A stretch of 64,000 bases of DNA from QGON01 sp963691905 (lineage in GTDB: Bacteria; Pseudomonadota; Gammaproteobacteria; Chromatiales; Chromatiaceae): the NCBI GenBank assembly GCA_963691905.1, contig OY829894.1, positions 1,488,001 through 1,552,000 of the forward strand. Direction: 5' to 3'. Below the pieces are notes generated by a model. The model was not told the origin of the DNA, searched no databases, and saw only the letters and a program-made list of their open reading frames with translations. Position 1 is the first letter of the stretch. Each line of letters starts with the position of its first letter. The position numbers were made by a program, and so were the translations under genes. Below, piece after piece: positions 41,280-49,514 of this stretch.

Positions 41280-43328
41280 ATGTCTGATCGCGACCTCTTT
41301 CTTCTGGCAGTCAATCTCACCCGCCGCTGCAATCTGGCCTGCGACCACTGCTACATGGACGCCGACGCCCGGGAGAGCGGCGGTCAAACCGAACTCACCA
41401 CCAACGAGGTCAAGGGACTGCTGGATGAGATCGCCAGCCGCAGCAGCGAGACCATGGTGGTGCTCACCGGCGGCGAACCCCTGTTGCGCCGAGACCTGGA
41501 GGAACTGGTGAGCCATGGCAGTTCACTGGGACTCTCCATTGTGGTCGGCACCAACGGTGTTTTGCTCAACGAGACCCGAGTGCAGCAGTTGAAGGCGGCA
41601 GGCGCCATGGGTTTGGGCATCAGCCTCGACTCCCTGGATCCCACTCAGCACGACGGCTTTCGGGGCTGCCCCGGCAGTTGGGAGAAGACCCTCGCAGGCA
41701 TGGAGACCTGCCGCAAGCTCGATCTGCCTTTCCAGGTCCACTTCTCGGTCACCGAACAGAATGCCCACGAGGTCCAGGGCATGATCGACTTCAGCAGGGC
41801 TGCCGGCGCCCATGTGCTGAACATCTTCTTCCTGGTCTGCACCGGTCGTGGCGAGTCGATGAGCGACATCACCCCGCAACGCTACGAGGCCGTGCTAAAA
41901 CAACTGGTAGAGGCCCAAGCCGCCACCAACGACCTGATCATCCGCGCCCGCTGCGCACCCCACTACAAGCGCATCGCCTACCAGCTCGACCCGGAATCCC
42001 CTTTGACCCGGGCCCAGGGATACGAGGGCGGCGGCTGCCTTGCAGGCATTCACTACTGCCGCATCACCCCGGAGGGCGGTGTCACCGCCTGCCCCTACAT
42101 CGCCGATGAAGAAGGAACTATCCGGGAGACGCCTTTCTGGCAGATCTGGGACAACTCCCCCACCTTCGCCCAGCTGGCCCACCCAAAACTGGGCGGCAAG
42201 TGCGGTAAGTGCGAATACCAACAGCTCTGCACCGGCTGCCGTGCACGACCCAAGGCCCTCGGCGGCAGTCTGATGGACGCCGACCCCTGGTGTTCCTACC
42301 AGCCGCAGGGCAAGCCGATAATCCAGCCACTGGTCCCCGCAATAACCGATGATGTGACTTGGTCGTCCGAGGCGGAAAATCGTCTCTCCCGCGTTCCCGG
42401 TTTTCTGCGCAAGATGGTACGCAAGCGGGCCGAAGACCACGTACGAAAGCTGGGGGAAACAGAGGTTACCCCGGAGCATATGGCGACTTTGGCGAAAAAT
42501 CGCTTCAAAAACGGTATGCCCTCCCGTCCACCAGGTAACGTCAGTTCCATCGCCGGGGCGGGAGCGCAACCCATCAGCGACGCGCCTCCACTGCCCTGGA
42601 CCGCTGAGGCGCAAACCCATCTCGACACCATGCCCCCTTTCCTGCAGGAAGGCGTCCGCCAGGTGGCTGAAGACGTCGCGCGCAACGAGGGCCGACTGGA
42701 AGTCAACATGAAGCTTCTGCAACGCCTGGAGGATGAAGACGAACCCAGGCGCGCCTTCCCCTGGGATGAAGAGGCAGACCACCTGCTGAAAATAGCCCTG
42801 TCGGGCCGGGGACCCCAGGTCAGCCTCTTCGTCCAGCCCTCGATGGAGGCCGCAGTGGAACGGGAGGTGAAGCGCCGTCGTGCACAACGGGTGGCCGTCG
42901 AGGATGTTCTCAAGGTACTGGATACCCTGATGGCAGGCGTTGAATGGAATCCTGAAGCCCTTGCAAGAGTGAAAACTGCCCCCGAATTCGTCCGTGCCGG
43001 CATCAAAAAGGCCGCTGAATTCGCTGCCCGCCGGGAAGGACTTGAGGAGATTACCAGCGACGACCTGACCCGCTTCCGCAACCGCGCCATGATGCGGGCA
43101 GTCAGACGCATGAAGGGGTTCGATATGAAGGCCCTCGACTTCGACGCCTTCAGTATCGCAAAAGAACGTATGCCCCGTCTCAAGGACAACGAACAGGCCG
43201 CCAGACGTTTCGCCGAAATTCGCGAATACGTCGAAAACCACCAGAACCCGGACGGCAGCGGACTCGGCACCTTGGGGCGGGATCTGATAGAGAAGATGCG
43301 GCGGGAATTGAAAGAAGGTGACAGGTGA
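41280..43328 (+). CDS. Radical SAM/SPASM protein with C-terminal PCP_red-like repeats
   Basis: This is a 682-residue protein. The radical SAM core (residues about 1-210) has C17-X3-C21-X2-C24 (RRCNLACDHCY) and the GGEPLLRRDL motif. A SPASM region (about 255-345) carries further Cys clusters (CLAGIHYCRITPEGGVTACP; CGKCEYQQLCTGCRARP). The core resembles NirJ and AhbC/AhbD, which modify haem side chains. Three or four PCP_red-like repeats follow (VTWSSEAENRLSRVPGFL; PLPWTAEAQTHLDTMPPFL; VEWNPEALARVKTAPEFV). I chose the ATG at 41280, 13 nt after the previous stop, which places the radical SAM motif at the usual distance from the N-terminus. Confidence 0.85.
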   Translation: MSDRDLFLLAVNLTRRCNLACDHCYMDADARESGGQTELTTNEVKGLLDEIASRSSETMVVLTGGEPLLRRDLEELVSHGSSLGLSIVVGTNGVLLNETRVQQLKAAGAMGLGISLDSLDPTQHDGFRGCPGSWEKTLAGMETCRKLDLPFQVHFSVTEQNAHEVQGMIDFSRAAGAHVLNIFFLVCTGRGESMSDITPQRYEAVLKQLVEAQAATNDLIIRARCAPHYKRIAYQLDPESPLTRAQGYEGGGCLAGIHYCRITPEGGVTACPYIADEEGTIRETPFWQIWDNSPTFAQLAHPKLGGKCGKCEYQQLCTGCRARPKALGGSLMDADPWCSYQPQGKPIIQPLVPAITDDVTWSSEAENRLSRVPGFLRKMVRKRAEDHVRKLGETEVTPEHMATLAKNRFKNGMPSRPPGNVSSIAGAGAQPISDAPPLPWTAEAQTHLDTMPPFLQEGVRQVAEDVARNEGRLEVNMKLLQRLEDEDEPRRAFPWDEEADHLLKIALSGRGPQVSLFVQPSMEAAVEREVKRRRAQRVAVEDVLKVLDTLMAGVEWNPEALARVKTAPEFVRAGIKKAAEFAARREGLEEITSDDLTRFRNRAMMRAVRRMKGFDMKALDFDAFSIAKERMPRLKDNEQAARRFAEIREYVENHQNPDGSGLGTLGRDLIEKMRRELKEGDR

Positions 43329-43550
43329 CAGGTTTCAGGGAACAAAACCGGCTCTTCGGCTTGGTACATAAGTCTGTAGGCCCGATCAAGCGTAGCGGAT
43401 CGGGCGCTCAGAGCGTGGCGAAGCTTTCGAGGGTGCCGGTTCCGCTGTGCTTGAACCGGCCTACAACTCGTTTCCTGTTATCGGTTCAGAGCAACGGTCA
43501 ACCTGTCACCCGTCACCTGTTTCCTGTCCCCTGCCACCTGTAACCTGAAT
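43318..43550. repeat. Repeat-filled gap before the flavoprotein gene
   Basis: GTGACAGGTGACAGG (from 43318) and an inverted series CCTGTCACCCGTCACCTG to CCACCTGTAACCTG (43495-43548) enclose the composite palindrome at 43376-43464. No gene is seen. Confidence 0.65.
43376..43464. repeat. BIME-like composite of two REP-like palindromes
   Basis: GTAGGCCCGATCAAGCGTAG with CGGATCGGGC opens the element. GCCGGTTCCGCTGTGCTTG with AACCGGCCTAC closes it. The same two units appear in opposite overall orientation at 50901-50987. Confidence 0.75.
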
Positions 43551-44966
43551 ATGAGCGAAGCGAATATTCTAATCATCGGCGGCGGTATCTCCGGCCTCTC
43601 CACTGCATGGTGGCTGGCTGAGGGTGGCGCTCGACCCGAGATCTGGGATGCAGCACCACGCCTGGGTGGCAAGATTCGCAGTCATAGTGAATCCGGTTAT
43701 CTGACCGAGGATGCCGCCGGTATTCTGATGAACTTTCACCAGGAAGTGGACCAGTTGGTTGAGGCATCTGGCCTGTCCGACAGGAAGATTTCACGCGGCA
43801 CTGATATGCGTCGCTATGTGGTACACAAAGGTGAACTTCGACCGGTCCCCATGAAACTGCCCGCCTTGTTGGCATCGCCCATGTGGAGCCTGCGGGGCAA
43901 ACTGCGTATGGCGACGGAGTTGTTGGTTGCAAAAGGGGGGCACGAACGGGAGACTGTGAGTGAGTTCATCAGGCGCCGTTTGGGCAGCGAGATTCTGGAA
44001 AAGGTGATGGACCCTTTCATCGCCGGCACCCTGGCCTCCGATCCCGACAAGGCAAACGCCTGGGCCGTACTGCCACGACTGACGGCTCTGGAACGTCGCT
44101 ATGGCAGCTTTACCAGCGGGATGTTTATCAACCGGGTACTGCATAAAAAAGGCCGCGCCAACATGGCAGAGGCATTTTCATTCCTTGGCGGTATGACACA
44201 ATTGACGGAACAGATGGCGGCACACCCAGCTATCAATACGCGCAGAGACTTCAAAGCGGTGGATATTGAACCCGCAGACAAGGGCGGCTGGCGCGTTACC
44301 GGCGTGAACAGTCAAGGCATCGAGATCACCCGCCGTTTCGAGCAGCTTGTGATAAGTACGCCGGCACCCACTGCCGCGAATCTCCTAAACCCCATTAACG
44401 GGGAGCTTGGAAAATTGCTGCAGGGAATCGAGTATGCGCCGTTGACGGTGCTCCATCTGGGCATGGCGCGAGATAACATCGCGCATCCGCTGGATGGAAC
44501 GGGATTTCTCGCTCCCCGTCAGGAGCAGCTCAGTTTCAATGGCAATATGTGGATGAGTACACTTTTTCCGGATCGGGCGCCCAAAGGTAAGGTGCTGCTC
44601 ACCAGCTACATCGGCGGAGCCCGCCATCCCCATCGTTGCAGTTGGAACGAACAGCAGATGGTGGACAACACCCTGCACGATCTGCGGCAGCTGGTGGGAG
44701 TGACCGGTGAACCGGAATATATCCGTAGCGTAAAACATACGCAGGCACTGCCGCTCTATCACGGACACTACCATGAGCGCACCGAATCGATCAGATCACA
44801 ATTGGGCAAACATCGCGGCCTCCATCTGGCAGCAAACTATCTTGATGGGGTTTCGGCCAGGGATCGCATCATTCAGGGCGCTATTACAGCCCGGCGTTTA
44901 CTCAACAGCAAGCAATCGGTCAGTCGAAAACCCGCTGCTCACATTAATCCGGCAGTGGCCCACTAA
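43551..44966 (+). CDS. Protoporphyrinogen-oxidase-like FAD flavoprotein
   Basis: This is a 471-residue amine-oxidase/HemY-type flavoprotein. The N-terminal dinucleotide motif is ANILIIGGGISGLSTAWWLA, followed by PRLGGKIRSH, the standard FAD contact. The body contains FIRRRLGSEILEKVMDPFIAGT (split about residues 138-159), typical of protoporphyrinogen oxidase, and the C-terminus has LHLAANYLDGVSARDRIIQG. Oxidation of a porphyrinogen or related tetrapyrrole is the family activity. A second copy beside a NirJ/AhbD-like enzyme suggests a cofactor-tailoring step rather than housekeeping haem synthesis. It sits in the operon after repeat-filled DNA. Confidence 0.85.
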   Translation: MSEANILIIGGGISGLSTAWWLAEGGARPEIWDAAPRLGGKIRSHSESGYLTEDAAGILMNFHQEVDQLVEASGLSDRKISRGTDMRRYVVHKGELRPVPMKLPALLASPMWSLRGKLRMATELLVAKGGHERETVSEFIRRRLGSEILEKVMDPFIAGTLASDPDKANAWAVLPRLTALERRYGSFTSGMFINRVLHKKGRANMAEAFSFLGGMTQLTEQMAAHPAINTRRDFKAVDIEPADKGGWRVTGVNSQGIEITRRFEQLVISTPAPTAANLLNPINGELGKLLQGIEYAPLTVLHLGMARDNIAHPLDGTGFLAPRQEQLSFNGNMWMSTLFPDRAPKGKVLLTSYIGGARHPHRCSWNEQQMVDNTLHDLRQLVGVTGEPEYIRSVKHTQALPLYHGHYHERTESIRSQLGKHRGLHLAANYLDGVSARDRIIQGAITARRLLNSKQSVSRKPAAHINPAVAH

Positions 44967-44969
44967 GCA

Positions 44970-45302
44970 ATGAACAACACTTCCTTACCCATGCAGGAGA
45001 GAAAAAATGAATTCAGGCTCTGGCGGCTGATCGCTGCTGTATTGGTGATCCTGCTGGTCATATCGGCAAGCGCGCAGTGGTATGCACGCAACATCACCCT
45101 GCCAAGACACTGTGAAAATCCCCAGGAGACCCTGACCCTGGCGCGGCGGGTGATCACAGAACGCACACCCGCCGGCGAAGGCTCCCGCACACCCTATATC
45201 AAAGCGGCCCGGCTGACATTTCTGCTACCCAGAGAGAGCGATGAGCCCATCGACAGTTACATGGAACGGTTGCGTCACTACCTGGATCAACAATGCCGCT
45301 GA
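44970..45302 (+). CDS. Small membrane-anchored protein of unknown function (110 residues)
   Basis: I do not recognise this protein. It has a short cytoplasmic start, one membrane helix (about residues 20-38, LIAAVLVILLVISASAQWY), and a periplasmic domain of about 70 residues with two Cys (RHCENPQETLTLARRV; QQC near the end). It lies 3 nt after the flavoprotein stop, and its 3' end overlaps the sensor kinase start by 10 nt, so it belongs to the same transcript. The position just before a sensor kinase could mean a signal-input partner. The ATG at 44991 is an alternative start. Confidence 0.65.
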   Translation: MNNTSLPMQERKNEFRLWRLIAAVLVILLVISASAQWYARNITLPRHCENPQETLTLARRVITERTPAGEGSRTPYIKAARLTFLLPRESDEPIDSYMERLRHYLDQQCR

Positions 45303-47908
45303 GCCCCCCACCTTCACCACTCACCCGATTGAGCCTGGTCAAAGGGTTCCTGCAGATTTTTGTGCCGCTGCTGTTGGTATTGGTCGTGGTGGGGTTCATG
45401 CACTATTACACGCTCTACACTACCGAGCGGGTGAGCCGGGAATCGAGTGAAACACTCAATGTCGGCCTGGCGCGCCGCATGATCGCCAGCGATATCAGCG
45501 CAGTGGTCAGCGATCTGCTTTTTCTGGTGGAACATATCGAGCGACAAAAGATCTTTCAGATGGATCTTTCAACCATGCGCGATCAGATCGGCCTGGAATT
45601 TCTCGTATTTGCGGAGAAAAAACGGCTCTATGACCAGATACGCTTCCTCGACGAGCAGGGCATGGAGGTGGTGCGGATCAATTTCAACGACGGTAATCCT
45701 GCTGCCATTCCCATTGCAGAATTGCAGAACAAGGCCACACGTTACTATTTTCAGGAAGCCTCTCAGCTGGCGTCGGGCAGTATCTACGTTTCACCACTCG
45801 ACTTAAATATAGAAGCAGGAAAGATTGAATACCCTTTGAAACCGGTAATGCGATTCGCCGCTCCGGTTTTTGATATCCAAGGCAACAAACGCGGCATCCT
45901 CCTGTTGAATTTTCTCGGCGATCGTCTGATCGACAACTTTACCCATGCAGCCGCCAATATTGGCGAACATATTGAACTGGTAAACAACAAAGGATATTGG
46001 CTCAGCAGTCCAATCTCCAAGGATAATTGGGGGTTTATGCTGGGAAACGATGCCACGTTTGGCAACAGGCACCCCGTTGCCTGGAAACAGATCAGCGCCT
46101 TTAACTCAGGCCAGTTCGAGTTGAAGGATGGTCTTTTTACCTTTGCCACGGTGTTTCCTAACCAGGCTGCGCTGGAGACCAGTACAACATCAATCGACTC
46201 AGTCAGACAGGGCGCACTCAGGCAGGATAATTATTGGAAAATCATCTCCAGAGTACCGCCCAGCGAAATCTACTCAAGCATGCCTTTGTTTCTGCGCACG
46301 CACCTTGCCTTGTATCTCGCCACCTTCATGTTGATCGGTATCGGGTCGGCATTTCTCGCTTACTCCCACCTCCGCCACCGCCGTGCCGAGGCACAAAGTG
46401 AGTACGAACAGCGCTTCCGTCACACCCTGGAAAATATTGAGCTGGCCGCAGTGGCGCTGGACAGATCAGGCAATATCCGTTTCTGCAACAATCACTTTTT
46501 ATCCCTGACCGGCTGGCAACGCCATGAGGTGGTTGGTGAGCACTGGGTGGACAAATTTGCGCCTCAGGACAACGACCAAAACGTCAGGCAAGTGTTGGAG
46601 AGAATGGCCAACCCGGAAGACTTCCCTACCCATCTCGAAACCCAGGTATTAACAAAGTCCGGCAGCCTGCGCCTCATTACCTGGAATAACACACTCTCCT
46701 ACGATGCCGAGGGCGAGGTCATCGGCGTCACCGGCATCGGCGAGGACATCACGGAAAAACGCCATGCAGAGAATGAATTGCGCAAGCTTTTCATGGCCGT
46801 AGAGCAGAGTCCCAGTATCGTGCTGATCACCGATCGACAGGGAAAGATCGAATATGTGAACCCGAAGTTCAGCGAAGTGACTGGCTACCTGCAAGATGAG
46901 GTCTTCGGGGAATACCCAAGCCTGTTGAAATCCGGCGAGACTTCGAACAGTGAATACGACGCATTATGGCAGGCAATCACACACGGGGGAGAGTGGCGGG
47001 GAGAGTTCCACAACCGGCGCAAGAGTGGTGAGCTCTACTGGGAGGCAGCAGTCATCTCCGCCATCCGCGATACGAATGGGGACATTACCAACTACCTGGC
47101 GGTGAAAGAGGATATCACCGAGCGCAAAAGGCTGGAACAGGAGGTCGAAACCCGCAACCGGGAACTGGCCCACACCCAGACCCTGACGGCGATGGGCCGC
47201 ATGGCCAGCATGATTGCCCACGATCTGCGCAATCCACTCTCCTCCATAAAGATGACCCTGCAGATTCTGGGAAAACGGCCGGATGCAGCCGACGATGACA
47301 AGGTCAACGAACTGCGCCAGATATCACTGAGCCAGGTTCGATATATGGAAGAGATTCTGTCGGACATGCTTACCTACTCCCGTCCCGATGCCATAAACCC
47401 TGAATGGATTTCCCTGGAAAAGGTCATCGACACCGCAGTGGGTCTCGCTCAGCGCAAAATCGAAGAACATAGTGTAAAGCTGCAGACCTTCTATCAACCC
47501 GGTCTGCCAACCATATTCGGTGATGCCAATAAACTGCGGCAGGTTTTTTCCAACCTGATCGTTAACGCTGCGCAAGCCACGGACGGTGCCGAGAACCCAA
47601 AGATTGCTATTGAGGCAATGGTGGAACTCGGCGCCAAGGGAACAGGATTACGCATTGAGATATGCGACAACGGCTGTGGTATCGACAGCATTGATCGAAC
47701 CAAGATCTTCGAGGCCTTCTACACCACCCGCGCACAAGGCACAGGACTGGGACTGGCCATCGTCAAACGCATCGTCGATCAGCACCACGGAACAATAGAA
47801 CTACACCCAAATGAACCCAACGGCACCTGCCTCTCCATTATCATACCGACAACACCACAATCACCGGAGATGGTCAGCAATCGGCCGGTGGAGGTAACAA
47901 CATCATGA
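45293..47908 (+). CDS. NtrB-type membrane sensor histidine kinase with two PAS domains
   Basis: This is an 871-residue sensor kinase. Order: helix 1 (about 20-40), a periplasmic dCache-like sensor domain (about 45-330), helix 2 (about 338-358), PAS 1 (about 375-490), PAS 2 (about 498-615), then HisKA with MIAHDLRNPLSSIKMTLQIL (phospho-accepting His). The HATPase region includes NLIVNAAQATDG, ICDNGCGI and GTGLGLAIVKRIVDQHHG. It probably phosphorylates the regulator encoded next (4-nt overlap). The periplasmic sensor suggests that an external or periplasmic small molecule controls the cytochrome operons. Confidence 0.93.
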   Translation: MPLSPPPSPLTRLSLVKGFLQIFVPLLLVLVVVGFMHYYTLYTTERVSRESSETLNVGLARRMIASDISAVVSDLLFLVEHIERQKIFQMDLSTMRDQIGLEFLVFAEKKRLYDQIRFLDEQGMEVVRINFNDGNPAAIPIAELQNKATRYYFQEASQLASGSIYVSPLDLNIEAGKIEYPLKPVMRFAAPVFDIQGNKRGILLLNFLGDRLIDNFTHAAANIGEHIELVNNKGYWLSSPISKDNWGFMLGNDATFGNRHPVAWKQISAFNSGQFELKDGLFTFATVFPNQAALETSTTSIDSVRQGALRQDNYWKIISRVPPSEIYSSMPLFLRTHLALYLATFMLIGIGSAFLAYSHLRHRRAEAQSEYEQRFRHTLENIELAAVALDRSGNIRFCNNHFLSLTGWQRHEVVGEHWVDKFAPQDNDQNVRQVLERMANPEDFPTHLETQVLTKSGSLRLITWNNTLSYDAEGEVIGVTGIGEDITEKRHAENELRKLFMAVEQSPSIVLITDRQGKIEYVNPKFSEVTGYLQDEVFGEYPSLLKSGETSNSEYDALWQAITHGGEWRGEFHNRRKSGELYWEAAVISAIRDTNGDITNYLAVKEDITERKRLEQEVETRNRELAHTQTLTAMGRMASMIAHDLRNPLSSIKMTLQILGKRPDAADDDKVNELRQISLSQVRYMEEILSDMLTYSRPDAINPEWISLEKVIDTAVGLAQRKIEEHSVKLQTFYQPGLPTIFGDANKLRQVFSNLIVNAAQATDGAENPKIAIEAMVELGAKGTGLRIEICDNGCGIDSIDRTKIFEAFYTTRAQGTGLGLAIVKRIVDQHHGTIELHPNEPNGTCLSIIIPTTPQSPEMVSNRPVEVTTS

Positions 47909-49314
47909 GCAAGATACTCATCGTGGATGACGACATGGCAAGTTGTCGCACGCTGCAACTGCATCTGCAAACCCAGGGATACGATGTCAAGGTTGCTCAC
48001 AGCGTGGAGAGTGGACTGGCGCAGGCTGATGCCGACACCCCGGAACTGGTGATACTCGACATCCGTATGCCGGGGATCTCAGGCCTCGAAGGACTGCCAG
48101 AGTTCAAAAAGCGTTTTCCAGTGACCCATGTCATCATGATCACCGCTTTCCATGACATGGAGAGTACCATCGAAGCGATGCAGAAGGGTGCAGATGACTA
48201 TATTCACAAACCCCTCGACATCGACGAGCTGGAAGCGGCTATCGAGAAACTGCTTGCCTTCAGGGACGGTGCGGAGGACATGGTGCCTGCGCAGGCGCCA
48301 CCAAAAGGCAGCAACCCACTCACCATGGTGGGCAGAAGCCGCGCAATGAAAGAGGTCTTCAAAACCATCGGACTGGTGGCCAAAAGCCCGGCCACGGTAT
48401 TGATCACTGGTGAATCCGGCACCGGCAAGGAGTTGGTGGCGCGCGCCGTCCACCGTTCCAGCGCAAACCCCGAAGGTCCGTTTGTGGCAATCAACTGTGC
48501 CGCACTGGTGGAAACCCTGCTCGAATCCGATATGTTCGGACATGAGAAAGGCGCCTTTACCGGTGCGGTCAGTCGCCAGGAGGGCAAGTTTGCCCTGGCC
48601 AGAGGGGGCACAATCTTTCTCGATGAGGTAGGTGAACTCTCCCCTTCAATGCAGGCAAAACTGCTTCGGGTACTGCAATACAAGGAGTTCACCCCGCTCG
48701 GCGCCAAGATGCCGCAAAGTACCGATGCACGAGTCATCACCGCCACCAATCTCGACCTGAGTGAGCAGGTTAAACGGGGGAACTTCAGAGAGGATCTCTA
48801 CTATCGTCTGCAGGTAGTGAACGTCCATCTGCCGCCGCTGCGTGATCGCAAAGAGGATCTGATGGATCTCATCCAGACACTGCTCGGCCGCATCAACAAA
48901 GAGCTGCGCAGAAATGTCTCTCATATCTCCAAGGATGTGCTCCAGTGTCTCGAATCCTACCAATGGCCGGGCAATGTGCGTGAGTTGGAAAACCTGCTGA
49001 TGAAGTGCGTCGCGCTCTCCCCCGGTGACAACATCACCCGTGATCTGCTGCCCGACAACATTCGCTGCTGCGGCACGACAGCAACTGCCGGAGATTCCAA
49101 AGAGAAACCAATGGACAAGTGGAGTCTGGAAGAGATGGAGATGGCGCATGTGGCGCGCGTCCTGAACGCCACCCACTGGCACAAGGGCCGGGCCTGTGAA
49201 ATTTTAGGGGTTTCAAGACCGCGACTGCGGCGCATGATCAATCAGTTCCAACTCGTCTCACCCGCAGGTGAAATCGATGAAGATGAGGAGTCGACAACGA
49301 TCAGCAATGTCTGA
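47905..49314 (+). CDS. NtrC-family sigma-54-dependent response regulator
   Basis: This 469-residue activator consists of a receiver domain (residues 1-120, phosphorylated Asp about 52 in VILDIRMPG), a central AAA+ domain (about 145-385) with Walker A GESGTGKE and the sigma-54 contact loop GAFTGA, and a C-terminal Fis-type helix-turn-helix (about 420-455, RACEILGVSRPRLRRMINQF). The intact GAFTGA means it can activate sigma-54 promoters. Such promoters head both operons of this locus (35064-35079 and 35501-35516), so it is their likely regulator. Its gene is last in the rightward operon, implying positive feedback. Confidence 0.94.
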   Translation: MSKILIVDDDMASCRTLQLHLQTQGYDVKVAHSVESGLAQADADTPELVILDIRMPGISGLEGLPEFKKRFPVTHVIMITAFHDMESTIEAMQKGADDYIHKPLDIDELEAAIEKLLAFRDGAEDMVPAQAPPKGSNPLTMVGRSRAMKEVFKTIGLVAKSPATVLITGESGTGKELVARAVHRSSANPEGPFVAINCAALVETLLESDMFGHEKGAFTGAVSRQEGKFALARGGTIFLDEVGELSPSMQAKLLRVLQYKEFTPLGAKMPQSTDARVITATNLDLSEQVKRGNFREDLYYRLQVVNVHLPPLRDRKEDLMDLIQTLLGRINKELRRNVSHISKDVLQCLESYQWPGNVRELENLLMKCVALSPGDNITRDLLPDNIRCCGTTATAGDSKEKPMDKWSLEEMEMAHVARVLNATHWHKGRACEILGVSRPRLRRMINQFQLVSPAGEIDEDEESTTISNV

Positions 49315-49379
49315 GTGTCATGGTGGCAGGTTGCACGTGATCTAATCCCGCAAATCACTGTCGGGTTACAATGTGTATC

Positions 49380-49416
49380 TAGTGCTCCTTTAAAGTGATA
49401 ATTACGGATTCAGCCA
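49380..49416. repeat. TAGTGCTC-type repeat, partial copy
   Basis: TAGTGCTCCTTTAAAGTGAT followed by AATTACGGATTCAGC resembles the left arm and loop of the perfect palindrome at 56403-56460. It marks a third intergenic repeat family. Confidence 0.55.
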
Positions 49417-49420
49417 AGAT

Positions 49421-49501
49421 GTAGGGTGCGCCGCGCGCACCGTGATTACGGCTTGTTTCGGTGCGCATGGCGCACCCTACAAATCCTAATTTTATTTATT
49501 G
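49421..49501. repeat. Dispersed repeat with GTAGGGTGCGC ends, copy 2
   Basis: This copy begins GTAGGGTGCGC and contains GCGCACCCTAC ending at 49480, then an AT-rich tail shared with the inverted copy at 22351-22450. Compared with that copy it lacks about 20 bp of the centre. Confidence 0.75.
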
Positions 49502-49514
49502 AATAACTACTACC

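Noticed and set aside
41895..43369. Two long minus-strand frames (448 and 357 codons) opposite the radical SAM gene
   Set aside because: Both are antisense to a gene with clear motifs. They arise from high GC at third codon positions.
43318..43550. CRISPR-like array
   Set aside because: The repeats are short, variable and inverted rather than regular direct repeats with unique spacers, and no cas genes are present.
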